This document shows positions 53,644 to 62,430 of a stretch of 64,000 nucleotides of DNA, in pieces (within the stretch, counting starts at the first letter, position 1; every line of letters begins with the position of its first letter). Under the pieces are notes generated by a model. The model made no database searches, was not told where the DNA came from, and saw only the letters and a list, made by a program, of their open reading frames with translations. This DNA is from Nitrospirota bacterium. Its GTDB lineage: Bacteria > Nitrospirota > Thermodesulfovibrionia > UBA6902. The stretch lies in NCBI GenBank assembly GCA_016234115.1, contig JACRHD010000025.1:62001-126000 (forward strand), in the 5' to 3' direction. Both the position numbers and the translations under genes were made by a program.

Positions 53644-54878
53644 AAATGAAATTCAAGATTCAAAATTCAAAATTCAAGAAATTCTTTCCGTTACTCGTCG
53701 CTTGTCACTTGTTACTTGTCACTGTTTCAAACGCCAAGGTTTACATCGACATCACATCCCCTGCTGTTCGGAAACTCCCGATATCCATAACCTCTGAAGG
53801 GCCTTCAGCGGCAAAAGAGATAGAAGGAATCATTAGGAACGATCTCGAATCGACCGGCTTATTTTCCTTTGTGTCGCCGGACGTCCCCGGCGCAGAGATG
53901 ACCGTGCAGCTTAAGGTCGATGCAGTTGAAGAAATAAAGGCGCTCTGGTCGCTCAACGATTTGATTGAAAACAGGGAAATAATTATGAAGCAATATTCCG
54001 CCCCGCCAAAAAACATTCGTACAATAGCGCACCAGATATCAAACGACATCTATAAAATTGTAACGGAAAAAGAAGGCGTCTTCAGGACCAAGATAACATA
54101 CCTTTCATACGCCTCGCCGGACAACAAGGAACTGCACTTGACGGACTGGGACGGTCATAACGGAATCAAGGTAATCCCTCTCGGTCTGACCTCCAGCCAT
54201 TCGTGGCACCATGACAGCCGTTTTCTCATTTATTCCTCGGAGAGGTACAGGGGCTGGAAGATATATCTCTTCGATCTCGGGGAGTTCCGGGAGAAACTGC
54301 TGTTCTCCTCGAAGGGTCTGAACCTTGCGGGAAACGCCTCGCCGTCAGGAGACGTGACCTTCTCATCATCCCAGGACGGCAATTCCGAGATATACGTTAT
54401 GGATACAAGCGGGGGCAAGCCGAGGAAGCTGACCGCGTCTTTCGGCATCGACGTCTCGCCTTCCTTTTCTCCTGACGGGATGAATATCGCCTTTGTATCG
54501 GACAGGGGCGGCACTCCCCAGATCTATTTAATGGATTCAAATGGAAGGGGCATAAGAAGGCTGACCTTTGAAGGTTCATACAATACCTCCCCTGCGTGGT
54601 CTCCCGACGGAAAATGGCTTGCATACGTCGGTCAAAGGAGTGGTAAAAATCAGATTTTCGTGATACAATTTGACGGAACAGGGCAGAGGCAGATAACGTT
54701 CAGCGGAAACAATGAGGGTCCGTCGTTTTCTCCCGACGGCCTGTTCCTGGCCTTCGACTCCGACAGGGACGGCAGCCGTGGTATTTATATTATGCGCGTC
54801 AATGGGGAGGACCAGAGAAGGATTACGCCGAAAAATATAAAAGCGATGTCGCCGAAGTGGTCGCCGTTTTTTAAATAG
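53640..54878 (+). CDS. tolB: TolB periplasmic beta-propeller protein
   Basis: A 412-residue TolB. A signal peptide (residues 1-32) is encoded entirely by two heptanucleotide arrays (see repeat entry). An N-terminal domain of about 120 residues is followed by WD40-like beta-propeller repeats with the SPDG and SPSG motifs (FSPDGMNIAF, WSPDGKWLAY, FSPDGLFLAF). It links TolA to Pal. Confidence 0.95.
   Translation: MKMKFKIQNSKFKKFFPLLVACHLLLVTVSNAKVYIDITSPAVRKLPISITSEGPSAAKEIEGIIRNDLESTGLFSFVSPDVPGAEMTVQLKVDAVEEIKALWSLNDLIENREIIMKQYSAPPKNIRTIAHQISNDIYKIVTEKEGVFRTKITYLSYASPDNKELHLTDWDGHNGIKVIPLGLTSSHSWHHDSRFLIYSSERYRGWKIYLFDLGEFREKLLFSSKGLNLAGNASPSGDVTFSSSQDGNSEIYVMDTSGGKPRKLTASFGIDVSPSFSPDGMNIAFVSDRGGTPQIYLMDSNGRGIRRLTFEGSYNTSPAWSPDGKWLAYVGQRSGKNQIFVIQFDGTGQRQITFSGNNEGPSFSPDGLFLAFDSDRDGSRGIYIMRVNGEDQRRITPKNIKAMSPKWSPFFK
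53651..53724. repeat. Two heptanucleotide arrays encoding the TolB signal peptide
   Basis: Array 1 is ATTCAAG, ATTCAAA, ATTCAAA, ATTCAAG (53651-53678). Array 2 is GTTACTC, GTCGCTT, GTCACTT, GTTACTT, GTCACTG (53690-53724). They encode the basic n-region (MKMKFKIQNSKFKK) and the hydrophobic h-region (LLVACHLLLVTV). Confidence 0.9.
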
Positions 54879-54923
54879 AAATTAAATCAATCTTAATTTT
54901 TTATATAAGGAGGAGATGGTATC

Positions 54924-55487
54924 ATGAAAAAAATACTTATCGTACTTTTAATGGTATTGACTGTTGGCTGCGCGAAAAAATTGCCTCCGCCGGCCGGGAC
55001 TACCCCGGGAGAAACGAAAGAATCCGTGACGCCCGACAGCAGGGCGGCAAAAGAGACCGTGAAGGAATCTATTGAGCAGAGAGAGGCGAAACTGCACGAG
55101 GAGGCGAAATTGCGGGAAGAGGCCAAACGGCGGGAAGAGGCGACGGAAGCCGCGCGGTCCGTCCTCAAGGATGTGCTGTTCGATTATGACAAGTACGATA
55201 TACGTGAGGACGCCCGCCCCACACTGGATACCATCGCCGCTTATATGAAGAAAAATGAAGCGCTTAGCCTCGTTGTCGAAGGACACTGCGACGAAAGGGG
55301 TACGAATGAATATAACCTTGCCCTGGGAGAAAGAAGGGCCAAGGCTGTAAGGGATTATCTCTCTTCCCTCGGGGTCCCGTCTTCAAGGATGTCTACGGTA
55401 ACGTACGGGGAGGAAAAGCCCATTTGCACGGAGCAGGACGAGACCTGCCGGCAGAAAAACCGGCGCGCGCACTTCACTGTGCAATAA
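54924..55487 (+). CDS. pal: Pal peptidoglycan-associated lipoprotein
   Basis: A 187-residue OmpA-family lipoprotein. The lipobox is LTVGC (Cys15 or so), then a charged alpha-helical linker with AKLREEAKRREEA, then the OmpA domain with LVVEGHCDERGTNEYNLALGERRA, the peptidoglycan-binding motif. It anchors the outer membrane to the wall. AGGAGGAGA lies upstream of the ATG. Confidence 0.95.
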   Translation: MKKILIVLLMVLTVGCAKKLPPPAGTTPGETKESVTPDSRAAKETVKESIEQREAKLHEEAKLREEAKRREEATEAARSVLKDVLFDYDKYDIREDARPTLDTIAAYMKKNEALSLVVEGHCDERGTNEYNLALGERRAKAVRDYLSSLGVPSSRMSTVTYGEEKPICTEQDETCRQKNRRAHFTVQ

Positions 55488-55498
55488 ATTTTAAAAAC

Positions 55499-55585
55499 AG
55501 GGTTCGAGGGGCCAAGGGGCCGAGGGCAAGGGTATACTGACTTGCTCCCTCGAATCCTTGAACCCTTGAACCCTTGAATCCTTTT
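55499..55585. repeat. Octanucleotide inverted repeat, pal-cpoB gap
   Basis: Left arm units GGTTCGAG, GGGCCAAG, GGGCCGAG (55501-55524); right arm units CCTCGAAT, CCTTGAAC, CCTTGAAC, CCTTGAAT (55548-55579). The arms are broadly complementary. The period is 8, not 7. The cpoB start lies 4 bp after the right arm. Confidence 0.87.
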
Positions 55586-55588
55586 TGT

Positions 55589-56605
55589 ATGATTTTTAAA
55601 AGACCCATAAACATTTATTTCAATCTCCGTCCGCTGTTTTTCATCCTGCTTTCTTCCTTAATCCTCTCCGGCTGCGTCGCCACAACGGACGACATGGGCC
55701 GGATGCAGTGGCATATCAATGAACTGAGAACAGAGATAAAAAACATTAAAGAAAAAACACCCGAACAGCTCCAGCTCCAGCGTGAAAAGCTTGATAAGGA
55801 TATCAGGGAGATACAGAAGGCCCAGGAATCAGCGACGAAGTCCGTCTCCGACCTGCTGTTGCAGCTCCAGTCGCTCACTTCGGAATTCCGCACGCTTACA
55901 GGCCGATTTGAAGAGGCCCGTTACTATTCCGAAAAAAATTCAGCGGAAATGAAAGCTGAAAGAGAAGAACTGACCTCGAAGCTCAGGGACATGGAAACGG
56001 CCCTGGACGATTTAAAGAAGAAGATGTCCCAACTGGAGACGGCGGAGCCTTCCGCAAAGCAGGACGAAGCGAAACAGGAAGAAGGATTGAAAGGGCCTGA
56101 CGCCGGCAAGACCACTGAAGCCGATACAGCCTCCGGGGAAGGCAAGGCTGCCGAAGACATAAGCGCAACTCAGGGACCTGAAAAAGCAGAAGGCCCGGCT
56201 GAAACCCCGAAACCGGACGTGAAAGATATTTATATGACAGGCTACCAGGCATTTAAGGACGGCAAGACCGGCGAGGCGAGAGAAAAGTTAGCTTCAGTCC
56301 TGAAAGATTATCCTGACAATGAATATGCGGACAATGCGCGGTTCTGGATCGCGGAAAGCTACTTTAAAGATGGAAATTACGAAGACGCCATCCTTGCCTA
56401 CGAAGAGCTCCTTAAAAAGAACCCCAGGAGCGCCAAGGTCCCCGATGCCCTGCTGAAGCAGGGACTGTCTTTTTACTCTCTCAAAGACGAAAAGACCGGC
56501 AAAATAATCCTCGAAAAACTCATACAGGACTACCCCGATTCCGACCAGGCTGCCGCCGCGAAAAAGAAGATCGGCAAGCCCGCCCCCTCGAAAAAGAAGA
56601 AGTAA
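55589..56605 (+). CDS. cpoB: CpoB/YbgF-like coiled-coil TPR protein
   Basis: A 338-residue lipoprotein-like protein: signal region LLSSLILSGC, coiled-coil segment at about 35-145, a low-complexity linker (to about 205) and a C-terminal TPR domain (GYQAFKDGKTGEAREKLASVL, ESYFKDGNYEDAILAYEELL). It completes the tol-pal operon. The ATG at 55589 was chosen over a TTG at 55574 that lies in the repeat. Confidence 0.88.
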   Translation: MIFKRPINIYFNLRPLFFILLSSLILSGCVATTDDMGRMQWHINELRTEIKNIKEKTPEQLQLQREKLDKDIREIQKAQESATKSVSDLLLQLQSLTSEFRTLTGRFEEARYYSEKNSAEMKAEREELTSKLRDMETALDDLKKKMSQLETAEPSAKQDEAKQEEGLKGPDAGKTTEADTASGEGKAAEDISATQGPEKAEGPAETPKPDVKDIYMTGYQAFKDGKTGEAREKLASVLKDYPDNEYADNARFWIAESYFKDGNYEDAILAYEELLKKNPRSAKVPDALLKQGLSFYSLKDEKTGKIILEKLIQDYPDSDQAAAAKKKIGKPAPSKKKK

Positions 56606-56638
56606 TAACAAGCCTGGAAGGCAAAACCATAAGTTACA

Positions 56639-56748
56639 AAAATCCCCCTTTATCCCCCTTTTACAAAGGGGGAAATTTTCTTCCCCTCAATCAAGAGGGG
56701 TGAGGTGTGTGTTCCCCTCTTTGGCAAAGAGGAGTCAGGGGAGATTTT
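56639..56748. repeat. C/G-rich multi-hairpin repeat after cpoB
   Basis: Three hairpins in a row: CCCCCTTTT-ACAAAGGGGG (about 56654-56672), CCCCTC-AATCAA-GAGGGG (56683-56700), and CCTCTTT-GGC-AAAGAGG (56715-56732). They can end the tol-pal transcript and look like dispersed repeats. The minus-strand gene at 56775 converges on them. Confidence 0.7.
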
Positions 56749-56774
56749 ATAAACCTTCACTTTTGCGGCAGACC

Positions 56775-57710
56775 TTAAGGCTTGTCGATCCGGACGACTG
56801 AGTATCCGGCGGTGTCGGGATCAGCTATGCCGAAGCGGGCATTGACCAGGTAGAGGCTTCCGTCAGTGGCTGCCACTGTTGTCGGCACGTCAAAGGCGGG
56901 GTCGGCAACCTCCAGTATCACCGCGCCTGTTTCGAAGTCTCCGGAAAGCGCGATCACAGCGAGCCGGTTCAGCCGGTTCCGCACTACGAAAAGTTTCCGG
57001 TCCTGCAGGAGTATCCCGTCTCCGTTTACTAAGCTGTCTCCTCCCAAAGATATTTCCCGCGCCAATCCGCCTGGCGGGGTCACCTTGAAGAGTTTCCCCG
57101 TGTTGCTCTGGACAATGATAAGAACACCTCCGTCAGGAGTCGCAGCAATCCCGTTGGCGTTGGTCGCGCCCGCTACGTTCAGGAAGTCGCCGGTCAACGT
57201 CAGCGATGTGACCGTCTCCTGCGCTCCGAGAGAGCCGTCTCCTCCGATCGGCACACGGTAGAGTACCGGGTTACGTGAGTCCGTAAACCAGGCGGAATCG
57301 GGCGTAACGATTACGTCGTTTATGAACGTGGTCCCTGAAGCCAGATTGAACACCGCGATGTCGTTCCCCGTCTGTACGTCATATACATATGCCTGACCGG
57401 TCTGCCCCCCTGCCACAAAGAGCCGGTCCCTGCCGTCCACTTTCATGCCGATGGCGCTGCGTCCCGCTGCTCCCGGATCAATAATTACCTCCCCCAGACC
57501 TGTACTGATATCGGCGCGAAATATCCTGCCGGTTGGGATCGAACCCGTAAACAGCGACGTGCCGGAGATAGCCACCCCCTCAGGCCGGAACCCGTCAGGA
57601 AGCGTTATTGTATTTACAGAATTCTCCCCTTCATTGTCGTCATTGTTCCCGCAGGCAGTTAGGAGCACGATACTGAAAAGCGGTATGAGTAATAAAGACT
57701 TGCAATTCAT
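56775..57710 (-). CDS. SMP-30/NHL-like beta-propeller lipoprotein
   Basis: A 311-residue lipoprotein with lipobox LLTAC (Cys20), then beta-propeller repeats: VEGVAISGTSLFTGSIPTGRIF-like, FINDVIVTPDSAWFTDS, ANGIAATPDGGVLIIVQ, each with the NG(I/V) ... D pattern of SMP-30/gluconolactonase-type blades. The ligand is unknown. It converges with the tol-pal operon. Confidence 0.75.
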   Translation of the reverse strand: MNCKSLLLIPLFSIVLLTACGNNDDNEGENSVNTITLPDGFRPEGVAISGTSLFTGSIPTGRIFRADISTGLGEVIIDPGAAGRSAIGMKVDGRDRLFVAGGQTGQAYVYDVQTGNDIAVFNLASGTTFINDVIVTPDSAWFTDSRNPVLYRVPIGGDGSLGAQETVTSLTLTGDFLNVAGATNANGIAATPDGGVLIIVQSNTGKLFKVTPPGGLAREISLGGDSLVNGDGILLQDRKLFVVRNRLNRLAVIALSGDFETGAVILEVADPAFDVPTTVAATDGSLYLVNARFGIADPDTAGYSVVRIDKP

Positions 57711-57829
57711 GATTCCTCCCCTTCAACGCGAAACAGCGAGCGTCATGATTCAATTATATCGCTGTTTGGGGAGGCGGGGAAGGGAGGAGTTATGAAATCA
57801 AAAAGTACAAGGTCAAGCATGGACACCCT

Positions 57830-58375
57830 CTATCCCCCTCGCTTAACCTTCACCAGCCTCTTATCAACTCTGAGCCTCTTCGCCAGCGACTCGACCCTTG
57901 CCATATCGAGATCCTCGATTTGCAGCAGCTCATGCGCATCGAGCAGGTCCATGGGACCACCGGCCTTTAATTTAATGGCAATCAGGTATTCCGCGGAAAC
58001 GACTTGTATCTTTACCCCCTGGAAATCAATCGCAGCCGCATTTGATATCGCCTCGTCTTCCCACTTTCTGGTCGAGACGATTATGTCCACAGGTACTCCT
58101 TTGTGCGACAATTTTATGAGATAGGGAACCGGATCACCGACACCCCCTTTAAGGACCTCAGGATCAAGGCCTTCCGCTTCAAGGGCCTTGCAGAATTTAT
58201 TGATATGTTCAGGCGGGTCCAATGATACCAGAAGGTCTATGTCACGAGTGCCCCTCGGAGCTTTCCATACAGAAACCGACAGCCCTCCTATGAGGGCATA
58301 CCCCTTTATCTCCCCCCGGTCCGAAAACCTGTTCATGATAGCGGCAATTTTCTTAAGGCTTTCGTGCAGTCCCAT
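57830..58375 (-). CDS. Nucleotidyltransferase fold protein (toxin-like module)
   Basis: A 181-residue nucleotidyltransferase: LIGGLSVSVWKAPRGTRDIDLLVS contains the G(G/S) motif and the DxD metal ligands. Similar proteins lie next to small partners and are often the toxin-like half of two-gene modules. It overlaps the upstream small gene by 23 bp. The target is unknown. Confidence 0.78.
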   Translation of the reverse strand: MGLHESLKKIAAIMNRFSDRGEIKGYALIGGLSVSVWKAPRGTRDIDLLVSLDPPEHINKFCKALEAEGLDPEVLKGGVGDPVPYLIKLSHKGVPVDIIVSTRKWEDEAISNAAAIDFQGVKIQVVSAEYLIAIKLKAGGPMDLLDAHELLQIEDLDMARVESLAKRLRVDKRLVKVKRGG

Positions 58376-58553
58376 GCCTCACCTTTTTCCCTGCCTTCCC
58401 CAGATCACGGCAGAGATCGGAAAGCTCACACGCAATCCGGAGCCTCTCTGCCGGAGAGAGTTTCGCAACGGCTGCGGCCTCTCTTTTTTTATTTGATCGC
58501 ATGACCTTCGATTTTGCCAAAATGTCTCTCCTATGCTGAGACCGTTCTTTCAT
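58353..58553 (-). CDS. Small basic protein paired with the nucleotidyltransferase
   Basis: A 66-residue Lys/Arg-rich protein with LSPAERLRIACELSDLCRDLG, a helix often found upstream of such nucleotidyltransferases. A minus-strand TATAAT lies at 58568-58573, so the leader is short and no clear Shine-Dalgarno is seen. Possible antitoxin or cofactor; function unproven. Confidence 0.68.
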   Translation of the reverse strand: MKERSQHRRDILAKSKVMRSNKKREAAAVAKLSPAERLRIACELSDLCRDLGKAGKKVRHGTARKP

Positions 58554-58646
58554 AAAATCGTTGTTGAATTATAACACAGCAATGAAAGTAGGGGTGGGCG
58601 GTCCTGCCGAAAGAGGGATGTCCCTTACATGTGGTATCTGATACTC

Positions 58647-58937
58647 TTAAACGGCTTTCGAATATGCTCTTACTTCCAGCTCTAAACGGTTCCCAATCTC
58701 ATCGGCTGTAACATCTAAATCATACTGAGACTGTAATCCAAGCCAAAATTCCGCAGACATTTCGAAAAACTTTGCCAGTCTAAGAGCCGTATCTGCCGTA
58801 ATTCTTCGCTTCCCAAGAACAATTTCGTTAATACGTCGAGCTGGTACACCGATACTTAAAGCAAGCTTATTTTGAGACAGCCCCATCGGTTTGAGAAACT
58901 CTTCCATAAGCACTTCACCGGGATGTACTGGATGCAA
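58647..58937 (-). CDS. higA: HigA family antitoxin
   Basis: A 96-residue helix-turn-helix antitoxin: HPVHPGEVLMEEFLKPMGLSQNKLALSIGVPARRINEIVLGKRRITADTALRLAKFF is the whole HigA/VapI-type signature. The TTG at 58937 is the assigned start; an ATA codon 15 bases further upstream is the other option. The upstream higB toxin gene is only a fragment. Confidence 0.87.
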   Translation of the reverse strand: MHPVHPGEVLMEEFLKPMGLSQNKLALSIGVPARRINEIVLGKRRITADTALRLAKFFEMSAEFWLGLQSQYDLDVTADEIGNRLELEVRAYSKAV

Positions 58938-58965
58938 CTTATTATTTTTTATGTCCCTGTCACCT

Positions 58966-59088
58966 CTAATGATAATCTATTATTTCTAATTCATAAGCAT
59001 CTCTGTCTTTCCAGATAAAACAGATGCGCCATTGATCATTAATTCTAATACTATATTGCCCTTTTCTTTCACCGTCAAACTTTATATT
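58966..59088 (-). pseudogene. higB: HigB toxin, C-terminal fragment
   Basis: The last 40 codons of a RelE/HigB toxin are intact (QYSIRINDQWRICFIWKD ... EIIDYH, stop 58966-58968), ending 28 bp before higA. The N-terminal 50 or so residues are absent: upstream sequence is the 3' end of the helicase gene (59088). No start codon remains, so it is a beheaded pseudogene. Confidence 0.8.
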
Positions 59089-61064
59089 CAATACCCCTCA
59101 ATCTCCCACCTCTCATAAACCTTCTCCGGCAGCTCCTGCAGAAAGAGGGAAGGCCTTTTCACGATGGAGCCGTCGTGCCATCTGTCGTCCATGACGGGAT
59201 AGCAGAGATAAAGCTCGTCCTTGGCCCTTGTCACGGCGACATAGAACACCCTGCGCTCCTCTTCCTCGCCTTCAAGACTGCCCATGGATTTCGCGGAGGG
59301 AAAGCTGCCGTCGGTAAGTCCGATTATAAATACTCTCGACCATTCAAGCCCCTTGGCCCTGTGAATCGTGGAGAGCACGATTGCCTCGCTCTCCTCTGCC
59401 GGCTCGACCACGTCTTCGGCCTGCACGTTTGTCAGCAGGGCGAGGTCGCTCAGGAAGTCTTTTGTGGATTTGAAATGCTCGGAGTAATTTGAAAGCTGCT
59501 CGATGTCCTCAAGCCTGTCTTCGTAGTTTTCGTAATTGTTTTGCAGATAGGCGATATAACCCTTTTCGAGTATTTCCCTTATCGCCTCTGACGGGTGGGC
59601 CAGGACGGATTCGTCTTTCAGGGTCTCCATGCTGCTTCTGTATCTCTGCCAGTTGTCCCTCGCCCTCTTTGAAAAGAGCTTGGAGACCCCTTCGGACACC
59701 GCCGTCTCAAGCGGCTTATCAGAGGTCCTGATACATTCCCAGATTTTCTTCGCGGTTATATTGCCGATGCCGGGGTTGAGCTTGAGTATACGCGTCCAGG
59801 AAATCTCATCCATGGGGTTTAACGCGGCCCTCAGGTAGGAGATCACGTCCTTTATATGCGCCTGCTCAAAAAACCGCAAACCCGAGCGGACTTCATACGG
59901 TATCCGCCGCCTTGTCAGCTCCATCTGCAGGTCCATCGACTGGTAATGCGACCTGTACAGCGCCGCAAGCTCCCTCATGGGCACACCTTCATCGATCAGG
60001 TCGAGTATCCGCTGGGCGACAAACTCCGCCTCCTGCGAGCGGTTTTTCAGAGGGACAATCGCGGGCAGCGGGCCTCTTCGTTGAAGGGAATTCAATACCT
60101 TCGGGAACTGCCTTTTATTGCAGGCAATGCTCTCATTGGCCAGCGAGAGGATTTCTTCAGTGCTTCTGTAGTTGGTTGTGAGTTTATATATCTTCGCGTC
60201 GGGATATCTTTCGGGGAAGTTTATAATGTTGTCGAAGCAGGCCCCCCGGAACGAGTAAATCGATTGGGCGTCGTCACCGACCACCATGAGGTTCCTGTGC
60301 GCCGAGGCCATGAGATCGACTATCTCCGCCTGCATCCTGTTGGTGTCCTGGTACTCATCCACAAGGATGTGGAGGAATTTCTGAGATAGCTTCTCTTTGA
60401 CAGCCGGGACTTCGAGCAGGACCTTCCTCCAGAAATATAAAAGGTCATCAAAGTCGACGAGGTTCATCTCCCTCTTCTTTTTTGTATACAACTGATGGAC
60501 CTTCTCTATCTCTTCCGCAAACACGAGCAGGTAAGGGAAATCATTTCCAATTACGTCGATGATGCGCTTTTCGTTCGCGGTCGAGTGGTTAATGACTTCA
60601 AGGACGATCTTGCTTTTAGGAAACATGCTCTGCGTCCTCAGGTTGAGCTCTGCGATACACGAATCAATAAGGTCTTTCGTGTCCTCACTGTCGAGGATCG
60701 TGAAATTGGCGTTCAGCCCGACACTGGCTCCATGCTGCCGCAGAATAATATTCCCCGTGTGATGAAACGTCCCTCCCCATACCCTTCTGGCCTCACCCTT
60801 TATCAGGAGCTCCACACGATGCAACATCTCCCGCGCGGCCCTGTTGGTGAATGTCAGCAGCATTATCCTCGAAGGATATACTCCGCTTTCCATGAGATAG
60901 GCCACCCTGTAGGTCACGACCCTTGTCTTCCCTGAGCCGGCGCCCGCTATAACAAGTGAAGGGCCTTCCCCGGAGGTCACCGCTTCGATCTGTTCGGGAT
61001 TGAGATAGGAAGCGTAATCAATAGAGGGCTTAAAGTGCGGGGATGATTTAAGGTGGTATTTCAT
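59088..61064 (-). CDS. uvrD: UvrD/PcrA-type superfamily 1 DNA helicase
   Basis: A 658-residue 3'-5' helicase. Walker A AGAGSGKTRVV is near residue 42, motif II is VDEYQDTNRMQ, motif III VVGDDAQSIYSFRG, motif V LSTIHRAKGLEW, motif VI VAVTRAKDELYL. It removes RecA filaments or unwinds DNA in repair. The extreme 3' end abuts the higB remnant. Confidence 0.93.
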   Translation of the reverse strand: MKYHLKSSPHFKPSIDYASYLNPEQIEAVTSGEGPSLVIAGAGSGKTRVVTYRVAYLMESGVYPSRIMLLTFTNRAAREMLHRVELLIKGEARRVWGGTFHHTGNIILRQHGASVGLNANFTILDSEDTKDLIDSCIAELNLRTQSMFPKSKIVLEVINHSTANEKRIIDVIGNDFPYLLVFAEEIEKVHQLYTKKKREMNLVDFDDLLYFWRKVLLEVPAVKEKLSQKFLHILVDEYQDTNRMQAEIVDLMASAHRNLMVVGDDAQSIYSFRGACFDNIINFPERYPDAKIYKLTTNYRSTEEILSLANESIACNKRQFPKVLNSLQRRGPLPAIVPLKNRSQEAEFVAQRILDLIDEGVPMRELAALYRSHYQSMDLQMELTRRRIPYEVRSGLRFFEQAHIKDVISYLRAALNPMDEISWTRILKLNPGIGNITAKKIWECIRTSDKPLETAVSEGVSKLFSKRARDNWQRYRSSMETLKDESVLAHPSEAIREILEKGYIAYLQNNYENYEDRLEDIEQLSNYSEHFKSTKDFLSDLALLTNVQAEDVVEPAEESEAIVLSTIHRAKGLEWSRVFIIGLTDGSFPSAKSMGSLEGEEEERRVFYVAVTRAKDELYLCYPVMDDRWHDGSIVKRPSLFLQELPEKVYERWEIEGY

Positions 61065-61117
61065 GATCTAACTTATTTCAAATTAATTCATCAATGACAC
61101 GAAAGAAAATCTCAGCA

Positions 61118-61250
61118 CGTCATTCCCGAGGTCTTTATCGGGAATCCAGTTATTTAATATTCTGTTCCCCGCTTCATGCATGCCGTGACAGCCCCTGGAT
61201 TTCCGCTCAACAGACTGCCAACAGTAGGTGCTTTAGGCACGGGAATGACG
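61118..61250. repeat. MITE-like element with CGTCATTCCCG ends
   Basis: Perfect 11-bp inverted ends CGTCATTCCCG (61118-61128) and CGGGAATGACG (61240-61250) enclose inner arms GGAATCCAG (61141-61149) and CTGGATTTCC (61195-61204). No reading frame. It is of the widespread type of small non-autonomous palindromic repeat. Confidence 0.8.
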
Positions 61251-61290
61251 GCGCTGTCTTAACAACACTCTTCCCGGTAGAGCCATTTTA

Positions 61291-62262
61291 TTATAGTTCA
61301 TCCAACAAATTCTCAACGGCCTTCTTCATTTCAGGCGAGCTCACCTTTTCCAACAATACATCAAAACTCTTTATGTCCTTCAGATGCACGGTGATATCGA
61401 CATTCCTGTTCTCAAGGGTCCTGTCCCAGTCCAGGGATATTTCCCCCGGGAGCTTCAGGCCCTCAACCGTTTTATCCATCTTTGCCTGCACCCCTGATAA
61501 GATCGGGAACCTCTTGCTGCGGACCAGCTCCCGCAGCCTCTCTGTCTTGTCCCTTGGACTGAGCGCCGACTGAAAGATTTCCGCAAGGCCCTCCTCATTC
61601 ATAAAATCGCCTAAGGTTTCATTCTGCGCCCGCAGATGGTCTTTCAGGTTTGAAGCGATCTCGTCCATTATCGAAGCGGTCAACTGGATGTCCGCCCTCC
61701 ACGCCATCAACTGCGAAAGTATCTCCTCAGGATAATGGGTCAGATTAAGTATCTGCTTCAGGGAAAACTTCTTTTCATGGCAGAATAATTTCAATTCAAC
61801 TGACAAGGCGTCTATCCTCCGGCAATCCTTCAGAAAATCACTGTACGGTCTGAACCCAAAGGCGGCGCAGAGGTGGTCCAATATCCACGGCTCCGGCAGG
61901 CCCGCGTCCATTGCAAAACAGATGAACCGGACTTTAGTCATGATACTCTGTTCAATCCCGGTTTTCCTGTTGACGAGTATAAGGGTCACAATGTCCGTTA
62001 AGGGAGTTGATTCCGGAAGTATTACAGCGCTGATTTCTTTAAAATGATTGCCGAGCGCATATTGAATGCGCTTTCTCCCGTCAATCAGATGAAGCGGTCC
62101 GGTGTTTCCGTCATAGACTATGACCGGATGGATTATCCCGAGGTTCCTGAACGAAGCCTCAAGACCGGGCACATCATTGTCTGATTCATATAGAAACCCG
62201 CCCGGCGAGAAACGGCTCCCTTCGACGAGTATGCCGTCAATACTTATATTCCGAACAAACAT
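61291..62262 (-). CDS. ParB-like nuclease-domain protein
   Basis: A 323-residue protein with a ParB/Srx-type N-terminal domain: LGIIHPVIVYDGNTGPLHLIDGRKRIQYALGN contains the GRKR/RxxA box. The rest is helical, with no obvious HTH. It has no parA neighbour, so chromosome partition is doubtful; it may be a regulator. The ATG at 62262 overlaps a TATAAT and lacks a Shine-Dalgarno; a TTG at 62310 is the alternative start. Confidence 0.68.
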   Translation of the reverse strand: MFVRNISIDGILVEGSRFSPGGFLYESDNDVPGLEASFRNLGIIHPVIVYDGNTGPLHLIDGRKRIQYALGNHFKEISAVILPESTPLTDIVTLILVNRKTGIEQSIMTKVRFICFAMDAGLPEPWILDHLCAAFGFRPYSDFLKDCRRIDALSVELKLFCHEKKFSLKQILNLTHYPEEILSQLMAWRADIQLTASIMDEIASNLKDHLRAQNETLGDFMNEEGLAEIFQSALSPRDKTERLRELVRSKRFPILSGVQAKMDKTVEGLKLPGEISLDWDRTLENRNVDITVHLKDIKSFDVLLEKVSSPEMKKAVENLLDEL

Positions 62263-62359
62263 TATACGTGATATTTTACATGATACGGCGGTGTTTATGG
62301 CTGACTGCAAGGTATCTTCCCGGAGGGGATTAAGGGGAGGGTGATCATGCGCCCCAAAA

Positions 62360-62398
62360 CACCCCCACCCTAACCCTCCCCCGTCGAGTGGGAGGGAA
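62360..62398. repeat. C-rich hairpin repeat upstream of the PLDc_N gene
   Basis: CCCTCCCCC-GTCGAGT-GGGAGGG forms an imperfect hairpin. It resembles the element at 44782 in its composition and layout. Confidence 0.45.
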
Positions 62399-62430
62399 GA
62401 CGCTTCTGCCCTGTTGACTTTCGCAGGAAG

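Noticed and set aside
62258-62263. TATAAT overlapping the ParB-like start as a promoter
   Set aside because: A start of transcription from it would fall after the ATG, so it cannot serve that start; probably chance.
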